Of a stretch of 6,932 nt of DNA, positions 1 through 5,910 are shown piece by piece (the stretch's first letter is position 1; each line of letters opens with the position of its first letter). The DNA lies in NCBI GenBank assembly GCA_027052485.1, contig JALUFA010000261.1:1-6932 (forward strand), read 5' to 3'. The DNA is from Hydrogenothermaceae bacterium. Lineage in GTDB: Bacteria > Aquificota > Aquificia > Aquificales > Hydrogenothermaceae. Made by a program: the position numbers and the translations under genes. The notes under the pieces are model-generated. The model did not search any database and was not told where the DNA came from. It saw only the letters and a list, made by a program, of their open reading frames with translations.

Positions 1-807
1 GGGTACCACAGCGCAGCTGTAACCTTTTATACCCTTATGTCTTTAGTCCCTTTCTTTTTTGTTATTACCGCAATCTTTTCAAAAATTACCGTTATAAACG
101 AAGATGTAGTCTTTACCTTAATAAAACAGATTTTCCCCCAAAACGCAGAAGCGTTCTTTTCCTTTATTCAGCAGGCTTCTTCAAAGGCTACAGTTTACGG
201 ATTTATAGGTTTTGCAATTTCCTTTTACTTTTCAACCAGAATTTTTACTGCTCTCCACGAGGCAATACTGTATGTGTTTGAGGAACATGAGGTCTCAGTG
301 AGAAAAATCGCCTTTGTTTACCTGTTCGCAACACCTATTTTTATGATTGCTCTTGTCTTTATTTATACTGTATCAATCCTGGCAGCTGTATTTTATGATT
401 TACTCGTCCATTCATTTGTATGGCATGACATACAGTCGTTATTTAGAGCCTTTAATCTAGATTGGCTTCTGCTCTATATGGCTGACTTTTCAAAGATATT
501 AAACTTTATAACTTTCTTTATCATCCTGATTTTCGCCTATTACTACTTTCCACCAGTTGAAGAAAAAAGCCTAAGAAAAGTTATATATATATCTTTTGTA
601 GTTGCTCTTCTCTTAATAGCCGTAAAAGAGATTTTTACAATCTATATAACCTTTGCTGCTAAGACAAATCCTGTGTATGCATCTTTATCTGGAATATTTG
701 CGTTTCTAGCTTGGCTTTACGTGTCGTTTAATCTTATTTTAATAGGGGCAAGAGCCCTCTACTACCTGTACTTTGCTACTTCACAAGCAAAAGAGGTACA
801 ACAGTAG
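1..807 (+). CDS. YihY/BrkB (UPF0761) family inner-membrane protein, 5'-truncated by window edge
   Basis: The reading frame is open from base 1, and the residues before the first internal ATG (base 37), including HSAAVTFYTLMSLVP, match the conserved start of the first membrane segment in this family. The true start therefore lies left of the window, and about 268 C-terminal residues are visible. Counting from the first visible codon, hydrophobic segments lie near 8-27, 64-84, 104-133, 163-183, 192-213 and 227-255, which fits the six-helix topology of YihY/BrkB proteins. Family-like blocks are YGFIGFAISFYFSTRIFTAL, the aromatic AYYYFPP after the fourth helix, and GIFAFLAWLYVSFNLILIGA in the last helix. 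Despite early naming after BrkB or ribonuclease BN, the molecular function of the family is not settled; transport or envelope roles are proposed. The gene ends TAG and overlaps the convergent stress-protein gene by 32 bp. Upstream neighbours are unseen. Confidence 0.85.
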   Translation, partial: GYHSAAVTFYTLMSLVPFFFVITAIFSKITVINEDVVFTLIKQIFPQNAEAFFSFIQQASSKATVYGFIGFAISFYFSTRIFTALHEAILYVFEEHEVSVRKIAFVYLFATPIFMIALVFIYTVSILAAVFYDLLVHSFVWHDIQSLFRAFNLDWLLLYMADFSKILNFITFFIILIFAYYYFPPVEEKSLRKVIYISFVVALLLIAVKEIFTIYITFAAKTNPVYASLSGIFAFLAWLYVSFNLILIGARALYYLYFATSQAKEVQQ

Positions 808-1621
808 TCCGTAGTATGTAGGATGTAGTACTTCCTAAAATGAGCTCTTTTATATGCCCCTTTCCAAAAGCTCCCATCACAAACAGGTCTATAAACTCTT
901 TATTTTCCTTTATAAAGCGTTCTAGCTCCTCGGCTGGCTCTCCACTTCTAACGATAAGGTCATACTTTAGCTCAAGAACTTCATCCAATTTTTTTTGAAT
1001 CTCTTCTATCTCTTTATTATCACAGGCATCATCTGCAATGTATATTGTATTTATTCGGTCAATACCTAAAGCTTTTGCAAACCAGTTTAGGTATTTTGCT
1101 GCCTTTATTGCTTTTTCTCTGCCGTCAAAGGCAAGATATATACTTTTTATCTCCTTAAATTTATCTACCGTTACCATCACAGGGCATTTTGCGTGTCTTG
1201 CAAGATTTTCCGTTGTGGAACCTACAAAAACTTCCTCAAACTTTGAGTGGTGTCCGTGCTTACCTACGATTATAAGGTCTTCTGGGTCTGCCATATTGGC
1301 AAGTTCCTTGTAAGGAATTCCAAAAGCTTCAGCTATGGAACAGTCGGCACCTTCCTCCCTACACTTTTTAGCAAAGATGTCTAAAAGAGCCTGTCCTTTT
1401 TTGTCTAAAAACTCTTTCATCTTGTCGTACAGGTCGTCATATTCACTGAAGCCTAAAAAACCAGCTAAATCTTCTAAGAATGCACCTTCTAAAAGACGTA
1501 TGTCTACTATGTGAACCCCGACTACTGGCCTTTTAAGTTTCTTTGATAACCATATTCCGTAATCTGCAGCTACCCATGAAGGTTTTGAACCATCAATCCC
1601 CACTAGAATTCTGTTTATCAT
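776..1621 (-). CDS. Tandem-domain universal stress protein (UspA family)
   Basis: This 281-residue cytoplasmic protein contains two Usp domains, about residues 1-153 and 157-281. Domain 1 opens with the typical MINRILVGIDGS strand and loop (Asp10) and closes with a nucleotide-binding loop containing G120, G123, G134 and S135. Domain 2 has Asp166 and a canonical G-2x-G-9x-GS loop (G250, G253, G263, S264), followed by a hydrophobic last strand ending VVPLLLVK. Loop 1 has ten rather than nine residues between its second and third glycines. The glycine loops suggest ATP binding of the MJ0577 type, but no enzymatic activity can be read from the sequence. The start is supported by an AAGGAG Shine-Dalgarno at 1629-1634, 7 nt upstream. 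The first 29 bp overlap the end of the CDF transporter gene, so the gene is probably translated from the carA-CDF-usp message. Its role in this operon is unknown. Confidence 0.93.
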   Translation of the reverse strand: MINRILVGIDGSKPSWVAADYGIWLSKKLKRPVVGVHIVDIRLLEGAFLEDLAGFLGFSEYDDLYDKMKEFLDKKGQALLDIFAKKCREEGADCSIAEAFGIPYKELANMADPEDLIIVGKHGHHSKFEEVFVGSTTENLARHAKCPVMVTVDKFKEIKSIYLAFDGREKAIKAAKYLNWFAKALGIDRINTIYIADDACDNKEIEEIQKKLDEVLELKYDLIVRSGEPAEELERFIKENKEFIDLFVMGAFGKGHIKELILGSTTSYILRTTVVPLLLVK

Positions 1622-2810
1622 CCTTTTTCTCCTTATTTTTGTACTCTTCCCATGAATCTATTACTTCCTTTATCGCCTTTTTCTCATCTTTGTCTGTTTC
1701 CCAAACTAAAATGCCAGACTCAACTATTTTCCATCTTGTTTCAAAATCTTCTGGATGCTGAGTTGCAATGATTATATCTATACCTGACTTTGATATCTTA
1801 TCTCCAAGGTTTTCAGGTTTTACGTTTTCTTCTACAGTTCTTTCTACTTTCCCATCTTCGTTAATATCTACAATCTTTAGCTTTATTGCTGAGTCAAAAT
1901 CTGCAAGTTCTCCAGAATCTCTTACAAGGATTCCAAGCTTTAACCCTTTCTGCCGTTCTGGTTCGTAATGTATAGAAACGGAGCTAACATTTGGAATGTG
2001 CTTTTTTATCTCTTCTTCGATTTTATCTACAATCTCATGGGTTTTTCTTAATGAGTAGTTATGCATAAGTATATCTAACTCTAAGAACTTAAAACTTCCT
2101 GCAGATCTTCCTCTAATATTTTTTATCTTTATAACTGATGGATATGATTTAACAATTTTTTTTATTTCCTCTATCTCCTCCTTCTCAAGGGATATATCAA
2201 GGAGAGCCTTCAGACCGTTAAAAAAGATTTCCCAACCGCTATGGATGATAAACAGAGAAACTACAACTGCAGCATACTTATCAAGGTTATATCCTAGCAT
2301 CGTTCCAACAAGACCAACTATAACGATAAGAGAGGCAAGAAAGTCAGCCCATATATGCTCGGCATCTGCCTTTAACGTTGGAGAGTTGAGCCTTTCAGCA
2401 GCCTTAGACTCAAACCTTGAATATATAAAGGTAGTAATCATTGTGATAACCATAACGCCTATAGCGTACTCAATATGGTTAATCTCTCTCGGTTTTTCCT
2501 CAAAAAATGCCTCTTTTATAATCTCGTAGGCTGTAAAAAACAGAAACAGCCCTATTATGACAGATGCAATATTTTCAATCTTATAAAGGCCGTAGGGAAA
2601 ATCTTTAGCTTTATACGCTGAAAGTTTGACGCTAATCAAAGAGATGAGAGACACAACTAAATCTGAAAAAGAATGGATTGCCTCTGCCATTAACGCAAGG
2701 CTACCTGTAATATAGGCAAACACAAACTTTAAAGCCGTTAGGAATATGTTTAGTAGTAGTGAGCCTAGAGCCCACTTTTCTTTTTCTTGCTGTTGCTGCT
2801 CTAAACTCAC
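1593..2810 (-). CDS. Cation diffusion facilitator (CDF) metal efflux transporter with C-terminal NifX/NifB-like extension
   Basis: Residues are numbered from the alternative ATG at 2816 (407 aa); the preferred GTG at 2810 is residue 3. Six hydrophobic segments lie between about 15 and 205. The metal site is visible as H48-x3-D52 in helix 2 and H154-x3-D158 in helix 5; a His/Asp tetrahedral site of this kind is typical of zinc-type CDF exporters, which exchange cytoplasmic Zn2+ or similar ions for protons. Residues ~206-287 form the usual cytoplasmic dimerisation domain, with H260 and H283 at family metal-binding positions and the ending IHYEP. Beyond a normal CDF (~290-300 aa) there is a further ~90-residue domain (291-380) resembling the dinitrogenase FeMo-cofactor (NifX/NifB C-terminal) fold, then a charged tail. 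The GTG start is preferred because AGAGGA (2817-2822) abuts the ATG but sits 6 nt from the GTG, which overlaps the carA stop as GTGA. Substrate metal is not determinable. Confidence 0.9.
   Translation of the reverse strand: MSLEQQQQEKEKWALGSLLLNIFLTALKFVFAYITGSLALMAEAIHSFSDLVVSLISLISVKLSAYKAKDFPYGLYKIENIASVIIGLFLFFTAYEIIKEAFFEEKPREINHIEYAIGVMVITMITTFIYSRFESKAAERLNSPTLKADAEHIWADFLASLIVIVGLVGTMLGYNLDKYAAVVVSLFIIHSGWEIFFNGLKALLDISLEKEEIEEIKKIVKSYPSVIKIKNIRGRSAGSFKFLELDILMHNYSLRKTHEIVDKIEEEIKKHIPNVSSVSIHYEPERQKGLKLGILVRDSGELADFDSAIKLKIVDINEDGKVERTVEENVKPENLGDKISKSGIDIIIATQHPEDFETRWKIVESGILVWETDKDEKKAIKEVIDSWEEYKNKEKKDDKQNSSGD
1629..1634 (-). promoter_or_regulatory. Ribosome binding site of the usp gene
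   Basis: AAGGAG on the minus strand sits 7 nt before the ATG at 1621. It lies inside the last codons of the CDF transporter gene, so the stress protein has its own good initiation site despite the overlap. Confidence 0.7.
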
Positions 2811-3934
2811 TTGCATTCCTCTATAAGTTTTACAAACTCATCAAAAAGATAGATAGAATCGTGGGGTCCAGGTGAACTTTCGGGGTGGTACTGTATGGAG
2901 AATACAGGTCTATCATTCAGTTTTATTCCTTCTATAGTGTCGTCGTTCAGGTTTATATGTGTAATCTCAACGTTGTTTGGTAGAGAATCTGGGTCTGTTG
3001 CATAGTTATGGTTTTGGGCTGTAATCTCAACCTTTCCGGTTTTTAGGTTTTTAACAGGATGGTTTCCTCCATGGTGTCCAAAGTCTAACTTATACGTTTT
3101 TCCTCCTAGAGCCCATGATAAAAGCTGGTGTCCTAAGCATATTCCAAACATTGGTATATCTGTTTTTAACAGTTTCTTTATCTGGTCTATCTGGTAGTGG
3201 AGTATAGATGGGTCTCCTGGACCGTTAGATAGAAAAATCCCATCAGGGTTAAACTTAATAATCTCCTCTGCTGGTGTGTTGTAAGGAAAGACTGTAAGGT
3301 CTAACTGTCTATCTGCCAGTAGCCTTAAGATGTTTCTCTTTACTCCAAAATCTAAAACTGCAACTTTGTATTTGGTTTCTGTTATTTTCTTATAACCTAC
3401 TCCAGGAATCCATGAACCCTCATTCCACTTGTAGACCTGTGGTTTTGAAACCTTTGAAACAAGGTCAAGTTCTGAGATGTCAGGTATAGCTCTAGCCTTT
3501 CTTACGGCTTCCTGCGGGGTTATGTCTCCAATTCCTATGTAGCCCTTCATTACCCCGTAATCTCTAAGAATCCTGACTAAAGCCCTTGTGTCTATATCTG
3601 TAAGACCTATAACGTTATTCTCGTCTAAAAATTCTTTTAAGGTCTTTTTACCACGCCAGTTTGAGTATATCTTTGATACATCTTTAACAACAAATGCATT
3701 AACGTGGACTTTATCAGACTCCCAGTCTTCATCATTAACACCGTAGTTTCCAACCTGGGAAGGTGTCATAACGACAATCTGCCCTTTATAAGATGGGTCT
3801 GTTAAGATTTCCTGATAACCTGTCATAGATGTATTGAAGATAACTTCACCGCCAACTTCTTTGAGATGGGAACCTGAAAATGCCTTTCCATAAAAGAAAT
3901 GACCGTCTTCTAGCGCTAGAATAGCTCTATCCAT
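2807..3934 (-). CDS. carA: Carbamoyl-phosphate synthase small (glutaminase) subunit
   Basis: CarA hydrolyses glutamine and channels ammonia to the large subunit CarB, giving carbamoyl phosphate for pyrimidine and arginine synthesis. The protein has 375 residues, the normal family length, and starts with the typical MDRAILALEDG. Residues 1 to ~150 form the CarA-specific N-terminal domain (NTSMTGYQEILTDPSY, later GLTDIDTRALVRILRDYG). The class I glutamine amidotransferase domain follows, with SNGPGDP near 236-242, the nucleophile C266 in GICLGHQ, and H350 and E352 in QYHPESSPGP. These match the E. coli triad C269/H353/E355 with a constant offset of three. A longer frame runs up to an ATG at 3973, but that codon lies upstream of the predicted -10 box, its 13 extra residues do not look like CarA, and GAGGTG lies 4 nt before the ATG at 3934. 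No carB is in the window, so the subunit genes are probably unlinked. Its stop overlaps the CDF gene start. Confidence 0.97.
   Translation of the reverse strand: MDRAILALEDGHFFYGKAFSGSHLKEVGGEVIFNTSMTGYQEILTDPSYKGQIVVMTPSQVGNYGVNDEDWESDKVHVNAFVVKDVSKIYSNWRGKKTLKEFLDENNVIGLTDIDTRALVRILRDYGVMKGYIGIGDITPQEAVRKARAIPDISELDLVSKVSKPQVYKWNEGSWIPGVGYKKITETKYKVAVLDFGVKRNILRLLADRQLDLTVFPYNTPAEEIIKFNPDGIFLSNGPGDPSILHYQIDQIKKLLKTDIPMFGICLGHQLLSWALGGKTYKLDFGHHGGNHPVKNLKTGKVEITAQNHNYATDPDSLPNNVEITHINLNDDTIEGIKLNDRPVFSIQYHPESSPGPHDSIYLFDEFVKLIEECK
2817..2822 (-). promoter_or_regulatory. Ribosome binding site that selects a GTG start for the CDF gene
   Basis: AGAGGA on the minus strand ends directly against the ATG at 2816-2814, leaving no spacer. 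The in-frame GTG two codons later (2810-2808) has a proper 6-nt spacer and forms a GTGA overlap with the carA stop, a common arrangement for translational coupling. Confidence 0.6.
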
Positions 3935-3961
3935 TGAACACCTCATAAGCTGGAATATGAT
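3934..3961 (+). promoter_or_regulatory. Predicted sigma-70 type promoter of the ispE-tRNA-prs-rplY-pth operon
   Basis: TTGAAC (3934-3939) and TATGAT (3956-3961) are separated by 16 nt, matching the consensus at 4/6 and 5/6 positions. The expected start is near 3968, leaving a leader of about 32 nt before the ispE ATG. The -35 box abuts the carA start codon, and the -10 lies only 3 nt from the opposite-strand TATAAT. The prediction rests on consensus only. Confidence 0.45.
3939..3944 (-). promoter_or_regulatory. Ribosome binding site deciding the carA start
   Basis: GAGGTG on the minus strand is 4 nt from the ATG at 3934. It supports this codon over the in-frame ATGs at 3946 and 3973; the 3946 ATG itself overlaps the Shine-Dalgarno. 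Confidence 0.7.
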
Positions 3962-3964
3962 AAA

Positions 3965-3970
3965 ATTATA
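3965..3970 (-). promoter_or_regulatory. Predicted sigma-70 type -10 box for the carA-CDF-usp operon
   Basis: The minus strand reads a perfect TATAAT here. A transcript starting about 7 nt downstream, near 3958, would have a ~24-nt leader containing the carA ribosome binding site. The -35 side, around 3984-3993, is poor (CCTTTG or TTGTAT at non-ideal spacing), so the -35 was not assigned. The site is predicted from consensus only. Confidence 0.5.
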
Positions 3971-3999
3971 CATTAAGTAAGTGATACAAAGGGATTGTT

Positions 4000-4824
4000 A
4001 TGGATATTTTAAAGGCTCCAGCGAAAGTAAACCTTGGATTATGGGTTTTATCAAAACTTCCAGATGGATACCATCAAATCTTTACATTGGTTCATAAGGT
4101 ATCCCTTTATGATCGTATATTTATTAAACCTGCGCCATTTTTAAGTGTGAAAACTACAAATCCCAAAGTTCCAGAAAATGAGGAAAATATCGTCTACAAG
4201 GCTGTAAAAGCGTTTGAGGGTTTTACCGGAATTGAAGCAAATTTTGAGATTTTAATAGAAAAAAACATTCCTGTAGGTGGTGGACTTGGAGGCGGCAGCT
4301 CTGATGCTGCTACAGTTTTAAAGTACCTTAATGAATACTTTGGAAAACCCATCTCTGACGAAGACTTAATAGCTCTTGCGGCATCTATAGGTTCAGATGT
4401 AGCAGCGTTTTTAAAGGAAGGTTTGGTAAAAGTTGAAGGAACTGGAGATAAAGTCTCTGAAACTGGCTGCAAATTTGATGAAGAGCTGTTTATCGTTTAT
4501 CCAAATGAGGAAAGCTCTACCTCAGAAATGTATAAGGCAGTTACCTCTGAGTTATTGACAAAACCAGAAGAAATTCCTATAATAGATAACCTGCTAGGGG
4601 ATGTTAAAACTCTCCTAGAGAGTGTAGAGAATACGCTAGGTGCTATAGCAGCAGAAAAGTTACCTGTTGTAAAAGAAGTAGTAAATACGTTAGAATATTT
4701 AGGGTATAAACCCTATATAACAGGTAGCGGAAGCAGCGTGTTTGCTATAGGGCAACCTAGCCAGCAGCTAGAAAACGTTTGTAAAACAAAAGGCTGGGCT
4801 CTTTATAAAGTCAGATTCATATAA
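4000..4824 (+). CDS. ispE: 4-diphosphocytidyl-2-C-methyl-D-erythritol kinase
   Basis: IspE phosphorylates the 2-hydroxyl of CDP-methylerythritol with ATP, the fourth step of the non-mevalonate (MEP) isoprenoid pathway, in the cytoplasm. The protein has 274 residues, slightly short for the family (E. coli 283). It is a GHMP kinase: the N-terminal APAKVNLGL holds the catalytic Lys9, followed by LPDGYHQI near 20-27. The glycine-rich ATP loop PVGGGLGGGSSDAA lies at 91-104, SIGSDVAAF carries the probable catalytic Asp133, and the C-terminal TGSGSSVFA loop is at 241-249. The segment that usually reads NDLE is changed to ENTLG near 210-214, a mild divergence. The ATG is preceded by AAGGGA (3989-3994) with a 5-nt spacer. 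It appears to be the first gene of the rightward operon; its stop is 5 nt before the tRNA. Its presence implies that this organism uses the MEP route. Confidence 0.96.
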   Translation: MDILKAPAKVNLGLWVLSKLPDGYHQIFTLVHKVSLYDRIFIKPAPFLSVKTTNPKVPENEENIVYKAVKAFEGFTGIEANFEILIEKNIPVGGGLGGGSSDAATVLKYLNEYFGKPISDEDLIALAASIGSDVAAFLKEGLVKVEGTGDKVSETGCKFDEELFIVYPNEESSTSEMYKAVTSELLTKPEEIPIIDNLLGDVKTLLESVENTLGAIAAEKLPVVKEVVNTLEYLGYKPYITGSGSSVFAIGQPSQQLENVCKTKGWALYKVRFI

Positions 4825-4829
4825 ACTGA

Positions 4830-4905
4830 TGGGGAGTAGTTCAGCTGGCAGAACACCGGTCTTTGGAACCGGGTGTCGCAGGTTCGAGTCCTGCCTCCCC
4901 AGCCA
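4830..4905 (+). tRNA. tRNA-Gln, anticodon TTG
   Basis: This is a 76-nt tRNA with all arms paired: acceptor TGGGGAG/CTCCCCA (7 bp), D stem GTTC/GAAC (4 bp), anticodon stem CCGGT/ACCGG (5 bp) and T stem GCAGG/CCTGC with loop TTCGAGT. The anticodon TTG is at 4863-4865, reading CAA and, by wobble, CAG. The U1-A72 end pair and G discriminator are typical of tRNA-Gln, and CCA is encoded (4903-4905). The gene begins 5 nt after the ispE stop and ends 31 nt before prs. No separate promoter or terminator is evident, so it is probably cut from the operon transcript by RNase P and 3'-end nucleases. Confidence 0.97.
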
Positions 4906-4925
4906 ATACATATCTTTCAAAAGCC

Positions 4926-4930
4926 GGAGG
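4926..4930 (+). promoter_or_regulatory. Ribosome binding site deciding the TTG start of prs
   Basis: GGAGG lies 6 nt before the TTG at 4937. A TAA stop in the same frame (4934-4936) directly precedes that TTG, so no earlier in-frame start is possible. This also supports independent ribosome entry after the tRNA is cut out. Confidence 0.75.
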
Positions 4931-4936
4931 ATCTAA

Positions 4937-5875
4937 TTGAGTAAAAGCCTGAAACTGATTAGTGGAACTTCAAACCCTGAATTTGCCAAAGAGATTTCTG
5001 AATATCTTGAAACTCCCCTCGTAGATGCATTAATCACCAGATTCAGTGATGGTGAAATCCGAGTTCAAATAAAGGAAAATGTTAGAGGTTCAGACGTTTT
5101 CGTTATCCAATCTCTTTGTCCTCCAAAGGTAAATGACAACATTATGGAACTTCTTCTCATTTTAGATGCACTAAAGAGAAGTTCAACATACAGGGTTACA
5201 GCAGTTATTCCTTATTATGCTTACGCAAGACAGGATAGAAAAGACAGACCTAGGGTTCCTATATCAGCTAGATTACTTGCAGACTTAATTCAAAAAGCAG
5301 GGGCACACAGAGTATTAACAGTGGACCTACACTCAGCCCAAATTCAAGGTTTCTTTGACTGTCCTGTTGATAACCTTTACGCACTACCGGTAATCCTTGA
5401 ATATCTAAAAAATAAAAACTTAGAAAACCTCGTTGTTGCATCTCCCGATGCCGGTGGAGTTGAAAGGGCAAGACTACTGGCTAACAAACTTGGAGCAGGT
5501 CTTGCTATTATTTACAAGAGAAGACCAGAGCCTAACGTTGTAGAAACTTTAGACGTTATAGGTGATGTAAAAGGGAAAAACGTTATCATCATAGATGACA
5601 TGATTGATACAGCTGGAACCATTACAGCAGCAGCTAAGATGCTAAAAGAGAAAGGGGCAAATGAGGTTTTAGCTGCCTGTACCCATCCTGTATTCTCAGG
5701 GCCTGCAGTAGAAAGATTAAAAGAATCACCTATAAAAGAAGTAATAGTCACTAACACAATTCCTTTAGATGACAAAAAATTTGATAAACTAACTATCCTT
5801 TCAGTTGCACCTCTTGTTGGTGAGGCTATAAGACGTATTAATACTGAAAGCTCAGTAAGTTCCCTATTCATTTAA
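4937..5875 (+). CDS. prs: Ribose-phosphate pyrophosphokinase (PRPP synthetase)
   Basis: Prs transfers pyrophosphate from ATP to ribose 5-phosphate, giving PRPP for purine, pyrimidine, histidine, tryptophan and NAD synthesis. The protein has 312 residues, the normal class I bacterial length. It begins SKSLKLISGTSNPEFAKEI, a typical N-terminus. Other landmarks are RFSDGEIRVQI at 35-45, PYYAYARQDRKDRPR at 92-106, the metal-binding DLHSAQIQGFF at 130-140 (H132), SPDAGGVERAR at 169-179, the catalytic flexible loop YKRRPEP at 193-199 (K194, R196), and the PRPP loop IIIDDMIDTAGT at 218-229. Translation starts at an unusual TTG with GGAGG 6 nt upstream; the codon before it is an in-frame stop. It sits between the tRNA-Gln and rplY with 31- and 35-bp gaps, so it is probably co-transcribed with them. 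Its product feeds the pyrimidine pathway that the divergent carA also serves. Confidence 0.97.
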   Translation: MSKSLKLISGTSNPEFAKEISEYLETPLVDALITRFSDGEIRVQIKENVRGSDVFVIQSLCPPKVNDNIMELLLILDALKRSSTYRVTAVIPYYAYARQDRKDRPRVPISARLLADLIQKAGAHRVLTVDLHSAQIQGFFDCPVDNLYALPVILEYLKNKNLENLVVASPDAGGVERARLLANKLGAGLAIIYKRRPEPNVVETLDVIGDVKGKNVIIIDDMIDTAGTITAAAKMLKEKGANEVLAACTHPVFSGPAVERLKESPIKEVIVTNTIPLDDKKFDKLTILSVAPLVGEAIRRINTESSVSSLFI

Positions 5876-5892
5876 ATAAATACGAATAAGGC

Positions 5893-5900
5893 AAGGAGGA
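5893..5900 (+). promoter_or_regulatory. Strong ribosome binding site of rplY
   Basis: AAGGAGGA is close to the full anti-Shine-Dalgarno complement and lies 10 nt before the ATG. It is among the strongest initiation sites in the window, as expected for a ribosomal protein gene inside an operon. Confidence 0.75.
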
Positions 5901-5910
5901 AACAAAAAAG

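Noticed and set aside
773..794. TTTGCT...AGCAAA inverted repeat as a terminator for the YihY-type gene
   Set aside because: It has a 6-bp AT-rich stem, an 8-nt loop and no following T-tract, and lies within coding sequence; it is not a convincing terminator.
808..835. Short GTAGT direct repeats (gtagtatgtaggatgtagta)
   Set aside because: They are explained by repeated Thr/Leu/Tyr codons of the usp C-terminus on the minus strand; too short and irregular for a real repeat element.
1038..1313. 91-codon plus-strand open frame inside usp
   Set aside because: It is antisense to a well-supported gene, has no ribosome binding site or recognisable protein features, and is explained by low stop density opposite the real frame.
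2245..2529. 94-codon plus-strand open frame inside the CDF gene
   Set aside because: It is a shadow of the membrane-protein coding frame on the other strand, with no independent coding evidence.
3935..3999. Riboswitch or attenuator controlling carA or ispE
   Set aside because: The whole gap is ~65 bp, with predicted leaders of ~24 and ~32 nt. That leaves no room for such a structure, and no hairpin plus T-tract is seen.
4775..4806. Possible tRNA promoter TTGTAA - 17 nt - TTTATA at the end of ispE
   Set aside because: The -10 match is only about 3/6 and the sequence is constrained by ispE codons, so it is too weak to list as a feature.
5512..5871. 119-codon minus-strand open frame opposite prs
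   Set aside because: The prs frame is continuous and matches its family throughout; the antisense frame has no motif or initiation site.
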